This document shows, piece after piece, positions 31,563 to 43,842 of a stretch of 64,000 nucleotides of DNA. The stretch covers positions 346,284 through 410,283 of the forward strand of contig KZ627150.1 in the NCBI GenBank assembly GCA_002917775.1, in the 5' to 3' direction. A model generated the notes under the pieces. The model did not search any database and was not told the DNA's origin. It saw only the letters and a list, made by a program, of their open reading frames with translations. This stretch comes from Glaciozyma antarctica PI12. Lineage: Eukaryota; Basidiomycota; Microbotryomycetes; Kriegeriales; Camptobasidiaceae. A program made the translations under genes and the position numbers. Numbering within the stretch: position 1 is the stretch's first letter; the number at the start of each line of letters is the position of its first letter.

Positions 31563-33406
31563 CTAAGCCTTCCTCCCTCTAACCTTCCTCGCAACCCACC
31601 ACCCCACCCACCCAACCCCCACCACCGCCCCCGCCGCCCTCAGCACCACCGCGACCACCAGCGCCCTCCTAACCGCACTATAGTAAGCTCCCAAACTCAT
31701 GCCAGCCCAATTGACTCGAGGATCTACGCCCGTTTGTAGCGAGGAGGGAGAGTGGCGGGAGAGGGAGAGGAGACGACGGTATCGCCAGCCGAAGAGGTAG
31801 ATGAGGAAATTGATATCGGGGTACGCTGTGCTCTGCGTCAGAATTCTGCGGAAAAAGGGAGGCAGGGGGAGAAGGACGTACAGAATCGAGGGAAGATACT
31901 AGCCATACTAGGTCCCACCGAGCGGCCTGTAGTGGGAAGAGGCACGTCGAGAGAAGTGACGGCGTGCGGGTACGTGCTGAGATCCTTCTCAGCCGTTTGG
32001 AGGGGTGGGAGCGACATGCTCGAGAGGAGGTCGAGAGTCATGCCGAGGGTTAGGCCCCAGAGCTTGAGGTCGGGACGCGTGCCGTCGGCGCTGAGAGGGG
32101 TGAATTGACCGAGAGCAACCGGATCGTTGGGAAGGAGGACGCAGCTGTGATAAGGATTAGGCTGGGATCGGAAGCGGGGAGGCAGGACGAACCGGAAGTG
32201 CATCGAGCCGACGAGGAGGCGCAATGCGTGTCGCGCGAGAGGGGATCGAGGAGCGAGTCTGCGAGATCGTCAATCCTCGCGTGCGGAGAGCGAAACTGCG
32301 AGAGAACGTACCGGGAGCTGATGTCGATACCTACGACGCCGTAGTTGGCCTGAGGAGCGTGGAGCAGCTCGATAGGGATCCAGTGCGCCGACGCGACTTC
32401 GGATTCCTGAAGCTCGGGAACCGGGGTGTGCGGGGAAGTGTGGAGGAAGACTGCGGGTAGAGTCAGCGGGATTCGTAGGAATGGAGCAGAGGGACGTACC
32501 GAAGGGCGACAGGATCATGAGGAGTCGCTTGCCGAGCGAGGTCGTGATCTCGCGGTCGTCGAGCTGGCCGACTGCCAACCACTCCTTCTCCGCCAAATCA
32601 AGCCCAACCTCTGCAAACACAAAATTAGTTTCCTCTCACTCCAAACGGCCTTGACGAACGCACCCTCCCAAGTCTCCCGCATAGCCGTGTACCGTCCATC
32701 CTCATCCTCGGGCTCTTGCCGCCCTCCAGGGAACGCAATGTGGCCACTCCATTTATCCGTCGCCCGACTCGCTCGCTTGATGAACAAGATCTCTGCCGTC
32801 GTCCCCGGCGCCTGAACCCAGGGTTGGGCAAAGAACTCCGCGAGCTGTGTAGGGACAGAGGGGGTTGTGGGGAGGGTGAGGGAGGGAGAAGGAGAGGCGG
32901 GAGAGGGTGAGGAAGGGGGAGAGGGGGAGGGGGATGGAACTGGCGAGAGGCGAGGAGGAGGATGGGGAGGTGGTGGAGGAAGCGGGGGAGGTCGTAGGGC
33001 TGCTCGAGGGGCGGAGGCGGATAACTGGCAGAGGGACGTTAGCGGGACGTTCTTGGAGATTTGTGCACTGCGAGGTGTCGGAGGACTTGGTGCGCTCCCT
33101 CGAGAGTAACCGAGTCGCTGTCAACACGCTCCCCCAATCGCCCGCAATCGCGTTCACGCTGGCCGACCCTCCCTCTCCCTGCCCAACCACCAGCAGGAGC
33201 CAGCTCATAAACTCCTCTACGTTCCCCCGCACTCGTTCCACATCACCCCGGACCGAAGGGGAATTAGCCTCACTGATGGCGACGGAAGCGCGACGAGACG
33301 CTGGGTTGCCAGGTGCCACAGTGGGAGAGCTGATCAGTCGAGGCTTTTGGGCGTTGACGGAGAGAAGAGCGTGTAGTAGGCGAGCTGGTGTTGAAGGCGG
33401 AGGCAT
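31563..33406 (-). CDS. Nudix hydrolase (CoA/8-oxo-dNTP pyrophosphatase type)
   Basis: The Nudix box is complete across a splice: GGRQEPEDEDGRYTAMRETW joined to EVGLDL, matching GX5EX7REUXEEXGU. It is preceded by WVQAPGTTAEILFIKRASR and followed by ISTSLGKRLLMILSPF-like and PELQESEVASAHWIPIELLH segments, as in the Pcd1/NUDT7-8 group. The N-terminus MPPPSTPARLLHALLSVNAQ leads to RRASVAI joined to IIRLRPSSS over a long intron (about 33024-33263). A C-terminal hydrophobic segment (ALVVAVVLRAAGAVVGVGWV) suggests a membrane anchor, unusual for the family. Between about 32880 and 33010 the Pro/Ser-rich linker changes frame once. An intron ending in CAG just before LAEFFAQPWVQ is probable, but its donor could not be fixed. 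The stop is at 31563-31565. Confidence 0.8.
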
Positions 33407-33539
33407 CGTGAGGTGGTGGAGAGAGGGAGAGTCAGGAGCGAGTCGGGTGGGGAGAATCAACCCGCGAGCTTGTCCATTGTCTGGCTCTTCTTCCACCACT
33501 CAGCTGCCAAAGCTTCAGCAGTCACAAGTAGCTAGGGCT

Positions 33540-35764
33540 ATGAGATCTCTAGTTGCCCGACCCGCCGGAGGAGCCACTGCGCAACCGAAACGCGTTCCAT
33601 CAACGACCAACATCCCAGCTCGCTCCCCTCCCAAAGCCGCCTCTCGCACCCTCCCTACAGCAACAAGCACCTCTTCTACTGTACCTGATCCGACTCGGAA
33701 AGCAGGCCGCGTGGTCCCGCCTTCAACCGTCAAGCGAGTCGGCCTCCTCAGCGCGTCGAACGCGACCAAAGCGGGAGCTGCTGGGGGAGCAGGAGGAAGC
33801 GCAGGAGGTGGTGGAGGGACGGATAGTGGGAGGAAGGTATCTCTGGTGAAGCAGGACGGAGGAGAGGGAGAGTTGGGGACGGTGGTGCGGCCTGCGAGGA
33901 CGTTGTTGTCGTCGGCTGCTGCGTCTGGTCTCAAAGCTCCTACGACTGTCACAGGAGGCAAGGGTGTGTTTGTTCCTTTCAGTCTAGCTAAGAAGCTCAC
34001 GGTACTACGAAACAGCTGCCCTCTCTCGCCCCAAGCCCGCCCTCGCTGCCTCCCGTCCCACGGCCTCGACCAGCACCCTCCCTCGCCGACTCCCTTCCGG
34101 CGCCCCAGCTCTCTCCGCCCGATCTGTCTCCGCCACCTCCGCCATCTCAGAGATCAGCTCCACTCCTCGCGCAGCCAAACCCGCCGCGATCGGCAGTCCA
34201 CGCACTCTCCGAGCTCAAACGACTCACCTCAGCTCAGCAGCCGCTGCTTCGGTCACGAGCACGGCAAGGAAAGTCGGAATGCAGCAAGTAATTTCCAGCG
34301 GGACCTTACCTGGGACAGCGCGCAAGGTCCCTGCGCCCCTCAAAGCCTCATCCGCCGCGTCGACCTCCGCAAAACCGATGAACCACACTAGCGCCCTCCG
34401 ACCTCAGACTAGCGCCCTCCGAATCTCCTACCACTTCCCGCCCAGCACCTCTCAAACGCAAATCCTCTGAGATCCCTACCGCTCGCGCCAAGAAGGCATC
34501 TGCGAGCGACTCGCTCGACGAGGGACAAACGATCCGGAGCGTGCGAAGCTTCGGGAGCGAGATGAGCGATCAGGGAATCGCCTCTGCTCTACGTGCGGGA
34601 AAGCCAGCGATAGGGAGGAAGGAGAATGCCTCTCCTGTGACATCGGAGATCCCAATCGCGCACGTCGTCGCTGCAGCACTGCCGAGGCCGGACGAAGAAG
34701 CGGGGAATGCGAGCTGGGAGACTATCGGACGACCTTTCTTACCCCTCTCTGACTCTCTTTCGACCCCGCCCAAGCTCCCCTCACGCGATGCGATGTCGTA
34801 CCTCTCTCCCACCTTCTCCCGGCCCTCCCCCTCCGACCTCATCTCCACCTCTCCCTTCGCCTCCTCGCCGCTCGCCTCCTCCTCTTCCCTAGCGACTCCT
34901 CGCCCCCGACCTCACCTAATCAAACGCTCAACGAGGGATTCGGCGTCGCTCGAGGAGATACTGAAGATGAGCCTTGCGAGCGCGAGGAAAGGGGATGAGG
35001 GGGAGTGGTTGTGTGATGAGGGGTTTAGTATCAGTATGCGGAGGGAGATGGAGGGGGTTGGGACGCCTTGGAAGAGGGGGAGGGGGAGGGGGAGTCTGGT
35101 GGAGGAGAGTGAGGGGGGTGCGGAAGGGGAATTGGAAGGCGGAGGAGGAAGGGATGAGCTAGGGAGGATGAGGGTGGAGCTGGAGGAGGAGAGGAGGAGG
35201 ATCAAGGAGGAGAAGAAGGAGTGGGAGGAGCGGAAAAGGGGGGAGGAGGAGGAGCGAAGGCGGCAGATAGAGGAGGCGATGGAGGAGAGGAGGAGTGAGC
35301 TTGAGGAGGAGGTGAAGCAGCGGTGCGAGGAGGCGGAGAGGGAGCGAGAAGCGTGGCGAATAGCGCAGAGGAGGGAGCGAGAGGAGCTGGATGCGGAGAG
35401 GAGCGGGTGGAAGAGCGGAACGCTGGTACGTCCTCGCTGCCGCTCTACATTCCGCGAGCTGATTTTGTCCTTTCCAGGCTGCGAATCTTGAGACTAAGGT
35501 ACTCTCGCGTCTCCTCTTTACGTCGTATTCGTCGCTCACCCTCGCGCTCGTCGCTAGACCGCAGATTCTCAACGGGTCGCGTCGCAACTCGTGCTCCTCC
35601 GTTCGCAGTCGGCTTTTGCGACGGCCAGCGCGTCGTGGAAGGAGGTTCTGAAGAGCATACAGGCGGAGAGGGAGGACTTGCGCCTCCTGAAGGATCTGTT
35701 GGGGACGTTGACCAAGGGCTTGGCCGAGGGGGGCGTGTTGGGTCGGAATGTGGAGACTGTTTAA
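33540..35764 (+). CDS. unknown disordered/coiled-coil protein
   Basis: The N-terminal half is Ala/Ser/Thr/Arg-rich (MRSLVARPAGGATAQPKRVP) and Gly-rich around 33780-33830. An intron at about 33966-34014 joins TVTGGK to ALSRPKPALAASRPT. The second half contains DEGEWLCDEGFSISMRREME and GVGTPWKRG, then a long charged coiled coil (RVELEEERRRIKEEKKEW and onward to about 35420). Two short introns follow, and the last exon ends LGTLTKGLAEGGVLGRNVETV. The frame changes by one base around a 21-bp tandem repeat (34387-34428). The protein before (ASSAASTSAKPMNHTS) and after (SPTTSRPAPLKRKSSEIP) looks coding, so a small error or an unseen splice is likely there. The short GVGTPWKRG block could be a binding motif. 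Function unknown. Confidence 0.65.
34387..34428 (+). repeat. 21-bp tandem repeat, two copies
   Basis: Two adjacent 21-base units share their first 15 bases exactly (actagcgccctccga) and differ in the last six. They lie in the coding region of the coiled-coil protein, at the point where its frame changes. Confidence 0.8.
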
Positions 35765-36164
35765 TTTGTTTGCGCCCGAAATCGCGAGGAGACTGCTGGG
35801 GTTGTGCTGGGATGCACCGTTTTTTTGGAGAGTCAAGCTACAAGGGAGAGGACGACCCTGTGCTTGATTATGAGCTGGATCAGGCTGGATCTTGAAGAGC
35901 GTTACTAAGACGAACCCAGTCGAGAATGGAACAGGCGCGTGGCGATTTGATCGACGCTCGGAACCGCGGAGTTTCCGTTTCGCTCGCTCGCTCCTTTTTG
36001 TTTTGTTCACTACTTCTTCATCTTCTTCTTCTTCTTTCTCGCGCGTACACCCCCACCAGGACTCTCCCCTCTCTATCCGGCACTTCTCTCAGTCTCTTCC
36101 ACGACTCACGCCAGTTCCGACGCTCCCCTCTCCTTCGACGTTCCCCTCGCCTTCTCACGGACCC
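35765..36164. other. intergenic with pyrimidine-rich leader
   Basis: 400 bases between the coiled-coil gene and the chitin deacetylase. A tract of CTT repeats (about 36015-36040, ttcttcatcttcttcttctt) is followed by C/T-rich sequence up to the ATG. This looks like a promoter or 5' leader. No gene or TATA box seen. Confidence 0.45.
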
Positions 36165-38093
36165 ATGGTTTCCAGCCTAAGCCTCTCCATCGCCTTCCTC
36201 TCCCTCCCTCTCCTTTCCCTCGCCCACCGCGCCGAGAACCCTCAAATCGGCCTCCTCCGAAGACAGGAAACGACGCGCGCGGCCAGGCCAACAGCCGCGA
36301 GCGAGGCGGCGGCGACACCCACGAGGAGGAGGACGAGCGCGGCAGCAGCGGCGACGACGGCTCTCGTAGTTCCTGTGGGCTCAGCGCCTGTTCCTCTGGC
36401 GGTTACGTACGCTGCTGGCTCAGTCTCGCCTGTCAGGGGAGCTCCAGTGTTGCCCGACTGTACGTGTCTCAGATTCCCCATTTCTCTTTTTGGCTGTGCT
36501 TTGCTTGGCCGGCGGAGTTCCTTTCTTTGGGGGGATCTTTGGAGGGACAGAGGAGAGCTTTCGAGGAGGAAGCTGGGAGGGAACGCAGCGTATCTGGTGT
36601 TGCTGTTGAACCGCGCCTGACTCTCCTTCGCAGACCAATTGATCAACCCGGCCGACTACCGACCGCCTCGACCGCCTACCTCCTGGTGGACTCAGCAGAG
36701 ATGCTCCAGTGGATCTCCGAGATTGACATGGACAACAGTGAGTGCCTTTCCTCCTTCGGTCCGTCGCGTGCAAGACCGAAGCTAACGACCTTTCGTCGGA
36801 AGTTCCGAACATTGCCCCTACCGAGCTCGGAGGCTGCCAGAACGCGTCGAACGCGGCGGCGATTGCCAATGCGGGAGCGGATGGGACCTGCTGGTGGACT
36901 TGCGGTGAGCAATCATTGCTGTGAGCGCGTCTTCGGAGCTCCGCTGATTCTGAAAACGCAGGGGGCTGCACGCGGGATTCGGATGTTACGTTCTGCCCGA
37001 CCAAGAGCACCTGGGGTCTTTCATTCGACGATGGGCCGGCTCCTTCGACGCCCAAGCTCCTCGCCTACCTCGCCACTCAGAACCTGCTTTCGACGTTCTT
37101 CGTAGTTGGGTCTCGCGTCGTCGCGTCGCCGCAGATTCTTCAGTCCACTTACATGGCTGGCCATCGTGCGTGCTTCGCCTACTTTTCGTGAACGCATGCT
37201 TATTTTTTTCGTCGCAGAAATCTCGGTCCACACCTGGTCTCACCCTCTATTGTGCGTAGAGTAGAGTACCTTTGCGAAGCGGGGGTTGCGCTGACGCCTT
37301 TTCCTTTCACAGGACGACGCTCAGCAATGAGGCAATCATCGCTGAACTCGCTTGGTCCAAGGCGGTCCTCAAGGCCGTGACGGGAGTTACCCCCAACGTA
37401 CGCTCCTCGATCTCGCGCGGCGAATCACGCTGACTTGCTTCCCATCTTCATCAGACCATGCGCCCTCCTTACGGCGACATTGACGACAGGTTCGTTCCCG
37501 ACAATACTACTCAAACGCGTCCCGAAGCTTACCTGCGCTCGCAGGGTTCGCTACATCTCCCAAGCCCTCGGCCTCACGCCCATTATTTGGACCACCGTCG
37601 ACGGAAACTCGTACGACACGGAAGATTGGCGAGTCACGGCGGGTGTTGCGCCTGCCCAGGTTGTCCTAGACGATTTCGAGCGCATCATCAACGCCAGCGC
37701 CACCCTCGATACAGGCTTCATCGTCCTCGCTCACGACCTGCACCCTACGACCGTCGATCTCGCCAGTACGTTCGGTCTTTTCCTCGAATTCTCTCCCTCG
37801 CTAACACGAGCGCAGTCGATTACGTCCTCCCCCAAGCCATGGCGTTCACTCCCGCCCTCACTCTCGAGCCTATCATCACCTGCCTCGGGCAAGATTTGAG
37901 CCAGGCGTACATCGAGACGTACGTGCGGGACACGACGATCGTCGGCTTCGTCAACGAGACGACTCCGGGCGTCACGCAGGTCAGGCAATCTGACATCGCG
38001 GCGGAGCCGGCGACGACGAAGGATTCGGCGGGAGGAAGGTTGGCGTGCGCGGGATGGGGAGCGCTGGTGGCGCTTGGGGCGGCGATGTTGTAG
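36165..38093 (+). CDS. chitin deacetylase, secreted, probably GPI-anchored
   Basis: CE4 deacetylases convert chitin to chitosan in basidiomycete cell walls. The start MVSSLSLSIAFLSLPLLSLA is a signal peptide. The catalytic motifs are all present: SFDDGP (catalytic base and metal), HTWSH (metal), RPPYGD, a W-bearing segment (IIWTTVDGNSYDTEDW) and IVLAHDLH. The C-terminus is Ser/Thr/Gly followed by a hydrophobic tail (ACAGWGALVALGAAML), suiting a GPI signal. About eight short introns. In the second exon (about 36640-36720) the frame of DYQLINPADY does not run into that of AEMLQWISEIDMDN; a one-base deletion or unseen small exon in a C-rich stretch is the simplest reading. Ser/Thr/Ala-rich N-terminal region probably O-glycosylated. 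Function confident, intactness less so. Confidence 0.85.
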
Positions 38094-38188
38094 AACTCGC
38101 TTATTTTTGGATTTCAGTCTGGACACGTTTGTGTAGATACCCCCCACCTCCAAACGTTCCTCTCGCTATCGAGGACATTGCTCGCGAA

Positions 38189-39915
38189 TCATCTCGTCGT
38201 TGCATTTCCCAAAGATCCATTCGACGCAAGCCCGAGCACCTCCTCTACCCTCTGCAACCCAACCACGAGCGCCGGTCTAGCAATCGAGAATGTAAGTCGA
38301 AAGAATCCTGCCTCCTTGATAAAGTACGAGAACCCTGCGAAGGATCAGCGCCCTTCTCCTCGCCTACATCCTTCAGAACGACTCACCAGGTCCGAGATAT
38401 ACTCCCGCGTCCACGAACCGCTCCAACAGCGCCACCTCCTTCGTTTTCCCATCTCCCTCGCCCCCGAGGAATCTTCGCAAGTCGATCACGACGAAATGAC
38501 CGGCGTTCGCCGGGCGGTACGGGATGTCGTGCGAGCGCAGCCAGCTCGTGGCGAAGTTGTAGGCTTCGGCGAGGCGGGTGCGGTTGAGAGTGAGGTAGGA
38601 GGGGAGTTCGGGAGAGGTGAGGAGGGCGGACCAGAGGGCGTCCTGCGCGCGGCGTCAGTGCTGATTGTGGGAAAGGGAAGGGGGACGTACGGCGGGTGAA
38701 CCGATCTTCATAGAGATTCCAGCGGTCGCGCAGAGGGCTCCGGAGAGGCGCGGGTTGTGTTGGATGACGGCGACGCCGATGCGAAAGCCGTTGCTGCCAA
38801 AGTCTTTCGACATGCCGTAGAGCTGGATGATGCGTGCGGGATCGCAGGGAACGTCGAGAGAGAGGATGGAGGTGAATGGGGTTTGCGGGATGAGGTCTGC
38901 GAGGTATTAGCGAGGAGTGCGGAGGAGGAGTTTCGCGACGTACCTGAGGAGTAGACGGACTGAGCGTAAATCTCGTCGACGATGAGGTACAGGTCCCATC
39001 GCTCGGCAAAGCGAGCATATTCCAGCAGCACGTTCTCCTCGTAACAGAATCCTGCAAAGACCGCATCATCAGCTCCGCACTATCCACCTCCCACAAGCTC
39101 TCCCACTCACCGAGCGGGTTCGATGGATTAGTAACCACCACCGCTCTCACCAGCGGCTCTCCTGTCCCCTCCCTCCGCTTCATCTCCACTTCCAACGCCC
39201 TCACCTCCTCCAAGCTCCCCTCCAACCCCTCCCCAATCTCGACCCCAACGATCCCCACCCCGCTTCTCCGTCCAAAATCTTCCGGAAACGCATTGTAAAA
39301 CGGCGTTGGGAGGATGAACGCTTCTCCGGCATCGCAGAGGACGGCGGAGAGCTGGTCGAGCAGGTGCGTGAGCCCGTTGGCCGTGGCGATGTGGGAGGGG
39401 AGGACGGGAGTCAGCGGGTTGAGGTAGCTGGCGTAGTAGTTTCCTAGAGCTGCAAAAAGGCGCTGTGAACCGAGCAGGGAGTCGCCTCGGGTGGGTGTCA
39501 GAGGGGAGAGCCGAGGAGAGGAAGGAGGAGCGCACCATAGGTGAAGTCGGCAGAACCGAGATGTAGGCTCCGCTCGAAGAATGCCGTGAGCCAGTCGTGG
39601 CATAGCGACTGTGGAGTTGATCGTCAGCTCCTGCGTGGCCTTCCTTCCTCCCTGAGGCGTACGTTCTCTGCGAGGCCGCAACACACTACGCCTTTGCGGG
39701 CGCGTTAGCTCCCGAACTCCCGCGCCAACGGCCGCTGCTAACCTTCAGGATTCGAGAGAGAGTACTAAGGAAGTCATTGGCTGTGCTGTTCGCGCGTCCT
39801 TGAAGCGGGAGCGCACCTGCGAGCTAAAGACTCGGAAGAGCGCCTTGCCGAGAACGTTCGTCTTCCCCTCTCCGACCAGGTCCTCTGCTCGCTTGGAGAG
39901 ATGGAGCTCAGCCAT
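38189..39915 (-). CDS. PLP-dependent class I/II aminotransferase, ACC-synthase-like
   Basis: Fold type I enzymes of this group transfer amino groups or form ACC-like products. The protein starts MAELHLSKRAEDLVGEGKTN at an ATG (39913-39915). Family features are YGSQRLFAALGNYYASYLNP, ANGLTHLLDQLSAVLCDAGE, ILPTPFYNAF, VVVTNPSNPLG, LIVDEIYAQSVY and the PLP lysine in QLYGMSKDFGSNGFRIGV. The substrate carboxylate Arg is probably in FFRLTFSIARPALVV near the end, and it ends NGSLGNATTR. The SKDFGSNGFRIG context and NPSNPLG fit ACC synthase-like fungal aminotransferases better than aspartate or kynurenine ones. About seven short introns, frame unbroken. It is followed on the same strand by no partner gene; lig1 lies upstream by 224 bases. 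Confidence 0.85.
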
Positions 39916-40138
39916 CTGAACTGAACTCAAGGAGGTCGAGGACGTAGACGTAGAGGAGGGCGGCGACAACGAAGGAGGGAAGGAGCAAGCCGAGACATTA
40001 TCCTCCTGTCCCTCGACTCCTTCCTTCGATTCTCTAATGACCTTCCAGAGCTGCCTGATCTCTCAAGCTAAACACAGCGAGTACGACTATTACCACAGAG
40101 AACTAGTCAAGCAAATAAAATAGACTTGCAAAGCTCCT

Positions 40139-43100
40139 TCACCAAAACCCGCCCTCGTCGTCGTCCTTCTTCCCCTTCCCCTTCGGAGCGGTCGTCGCTT
40201 GACGACGGTACGCGTCCGCAACCTGCGTAGATCCATCCAGTCAGTTACATCGAAAGCAGAAGCGGAAACAAACGCACAAACTCTCCATCCGTCGCGTCCT
40301 CGGGCGCCTTGTCGTCGCGAACTCGAAGGAAGCGAGGGAAGCGAAGCGAGATTCCACGTCCGTCGTCGCACTGTACCGGTCGACCAGTGAGCGACGTTCG
40401 TAAGAAGGTAATAGGGGACTCACCAAACCGATCCCAGCGGTGTAGATCGGACTCAAGCTGAGATCCGCAGCGAGGACCTCCCAAACGACCTTGGGCTCGA
40501 ACCATACGTCCGGCGGCGAGTAGGACCCCCCGGAAGGGACTTCGTAATCGCTGGGCTTGATGTTGGGATCGCGAAGGTGCGGCTGGAGAGCTTCAAAGTG
40601 GCTCTTGAGGTCTTCGTCGCTGAAGCCGGTGCCGATCTTGCAGATCGCTTGGTACCCTTCGCCGTCGTGGTCCTTGCAAGCGAGGTGGAACGCCCCGTAG
40701 ACGTTAAGACGTTTGCCCTTGCCGTGATCTGCGCCGATGACAACGAGGTCGAAAGAGTCTCCGACGCCGGCGAGGTAGTCCTTCTTGAGCTGTGCCAGGG
40801 GACTCGCGTCAGTTCCTCGACTTTCGACGGATAGAAGGTCAAGCACACCTTGAGCCAGTTGACACTGCGCCTCGAAGGCTCGTAACTGGCGCCCTCGCCC
40901 TCGAGCATCTTGACCATCAACCCCTCGCAGCCGTCCTTGATGCTCTTGTCGAGGAAGATCTGGATCGCCTCGACGCTCGTCGCATCCTCGGACATGGCGA
41001 ACGCAAACTCTCCCTCGACGGGCTGGAGCGTCTCGTGCAGAAGCTCGCGACGCCTTTCGAGGTTCTCCTCGAGCAGAGGCTATCGAGAAGAGGATTAGCG
41101 GGGCGGAGGCCGGGAAAGTGAGTACTACAAACCTTGCCGTTGAGGTAGAGGAGGTCGAATGCGAAGAGGTGGACCTTGACCTTGATGTCCTCGGCCTTAA
41201 CGTCCTTTCGCTTCCTGCGACTGAGGTCCTGGAACGGCAAGAGTCGCTTGTCATCCGGCTCCCAGGCGACGGCTTCGCAGTCGATAACGAACGACTTGAC
41301 TCCCTCCTTGATGCACTGTCGGACGGACGTCAGGAATGTGCGGGGAACGAGAAGGTGAAGGCGCACTCGAGGCAGCTGCTCGACAAGATCGGGGTACTTG
41401 ACGCTCATGTCTTCCGAGTTACGACTGAAGACCTTGATCGAGCCATCCTCGAGAAAGTGGACCTGGGAGCAAGAAGTGAGCAAAGGCGGCGCGAAGTTCA
41501 GCACGACTACTCACCTGAGCACGCTCTCCATCGTACTTGTACTCGCACGTAAACTTCTTGCCCTCGAAGCGGTCGAGGACCTCGGTGATAGCCTTTGTAG
41601 GCTTTGCGAGCATGGGCTTGAGAGGTACGCCTGCGCCAGAATCATCAGCGCGGGCTCAACGGCGGTGACGGAGACGGACCAGGCGTGAGGAAGCACGACT
41701 CCTTGAGCTTGTGAACTCCCTTCTCGAGGAGAACAGGAATCACGACGTCGTAAGAAGGCAGCTCCCTGCGGCGCGAAGTCGCATCAGCACGCCGAAGTGG
41801 AGAAATCACGAACGACGCACGAAAAGACCGCCTTGACGATTTCGGCCCCTTCCTCAAGCTCGCCCTTCATCCTCTCCTTGGACAGCTTCTTCCCCTCCTT
41901 CAACGCCGCAGCCGTCACCGCTGCATGCGCGAGCGACACAAGGACCTGCGCCGCGCATCAGCTTCCGTCCTTACGCTGCTCCTCGCAAAGACTCACAGTC
42001 TTCTCAGCGAGTCCGATGCGAAGCTTGCCCTCGAGACTGCGAATGAGGAACCTGGTCTCGGAGCCGCCGCACGCTGCGAGAAGCTTGTTGATGAGACCGA
42101 CCTTCCTCGATTGAGCCTGCACCCGAGTTCAGCACCACGCCGCGGAAAGAGACGAACGTGACTCACTGCGTCGCCTGAAACCTTTGCGATGTCCCTGAGA
42201 GTCATAAACACGCTCGATATGGTAAGCTGCTTCGGCTGGAAGAGCGTTTGTTGCTTGTTCCTCGACGTCTGCGGAGGGCGGTCAGCGACGTGGAGGACGA
42301 GAAGGGACGAGGGACAAACCTGTGCTACAGAACCAAGGTCCCCCGCTTTCTTGTAGTCTGCCTTGATATCCGCTGGTTTCCTACCCGTACTGAGACCGAT
42401 AGCCTTCATCAGGAACGCCTCCGCGACTCCAAGCTTCAGCGATTCGTAGGCGGGGCAAAGCTGCGGCGAGAGTACATGAGAAGAGACCTTCGTAGAAGCT
42501 TTATGAACGCTCACCGAGTTGATGCAGAGGTATACGACTTTGAGGAGGTCGTCGGGCGTCTTCTGGATGACTTCGACGAGGAACTGGGTGAGGAAGGCCG
42601 AGATTTCGAGACGCTTGGTCGTTTGAGAGATGAGATCAAACGTGTCGGTGAGAGCTTGGTAGGGAACGCTGTGACAGGTGTGGAGTCAGTGATCAGCCTG
42701 GAGAGGACATGCGAAAGAGCACGTACGGAGCTCCGGCCTTCCAGTCGACCCTGTCCTTCGCGCCTTTCGCAGGAGTAGCCTTGCGGGTGAAGATATCGGC
42801 TCTGCAGTCCAATTTTTAGCTCCCCCAGCCAGTGTTCGTAACCAACTGAACGCCACGCACAGTTGTCCAGCAGCCTCGTCGTCCTCCTCATTACTCTCGC
42901 TGTCCTCTGCCTCCTCCGCCGGCTCCTGCTTCTTCTCCGGCTCAACGCTCTCCGCCTTCCCCTTCCCCTTCTCCGCCATCTTCGCCTTCCCGCTCGAGCT
43001 CGCCGCTGGCACCTCCTTGGGCTGTGGCTTGGGCTTGGGCGCGAAGAACGAGGAGACGGGCGGCTTCTGGTCGGCGACAGGGGCGGCCTTCGCCTTAGGA

Positions 43101-43615
43101 GACGGAGCCGTAAAGCGCTCCTTGCTGAGGGAGGGAGTCGGCGCCTTCTTGATCACTGGCGAAGTAGGGTGAGCTGGCAACGCTTGAGCGGCGCGTGAGG
43201 AAGGTACGCGACGAACCTGGTTCGGCGGCGGGGGTAGAGTCCTTCTTGGGCTTCTTCGCAGAGGAGCTAGCTTTAGGAGCAGCTTCCTCATCCTCGTCCG
43301 ACGAGACGGCGACGGTGCGGCGCTTCTTCGGCCTCACTGCGAGACGAGGCGAGGTATCAGCTAGGCCCTCCCTCCTTCCTCCCTGCAAGACTCACCAGCC
43401 TGAACGGCTTCCTCGTCCTCGTCCTCTCCCCCACTAAGCACGACCACCTCCGCCTCCGCGTCGTCCACCTGCATCTCGTCGCCATCGTTCGCCGCCGGGT
43501 CCGCCTTCTTTAACATGGCGCCTAGAGTCTGCTGGCGGGGTGGTTGCTGCTTGCCTAGGAACTTGCTGAGATCACCTTGAGTGGGCGGAGGTTCAACGTA
43601 GGATTTCGGAGGCAT
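40139..43615 (-). CDS. lig1: ATP-dependent DNA ligase I
   Basis: DNA ligase I joins Okazaki fragments and finishes excision repair. The disordered N-terminus begins [20 protein letters not shown], with PIP-box-like QGDLSKFL and QTLGAML for PCNA binding, acidic patches and a basic NLS-like [13 protein letters not shown]. The DNA-binding domain includes [19 protein letters not shown] and [20 protein letters not shown]. The adenylation motif I is [13 protein letters not shown] with the catalytic Lys; further motifs are [29 protein letters not shown] and [19 protein letters not shown]. The OB domain has [20 protein letters not shown]. It ends DDDEGGFW. About fifteen short introns. The frame is unbroken. 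The start ATG (43613-43615) lies 228 bases from the mms19 stop. Confidence 0.93.
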
Positions 43616-43842
43616 TGGGTCGAAGGCAAGCTGCGCGCGTCGACGACGCGACTTGGGATTCGCTCTGGCGCCCCGGCTGCGATCGTCCTTCAATTCGTGA
43701 GAAGAACCTAGGTGGGGCTGTTTTCAAGAGTATCCAAGAGGTCGATTGCTACACACACCAGAACCTGAGGCGTACCCTGGCCAGACCGCTCGTGAGGAGC
43801 TCTCCTATTAGCTCTCCTCGCTCCTCCTCGATCCCCTCCCTT

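Noticed and set aside
39913-39969. Longer N-terminus for the aminotransferase from 39969
   Set aside because: The codon at 39967-39969 is TTG, not ATG; the first ATG in frame is at 39915.
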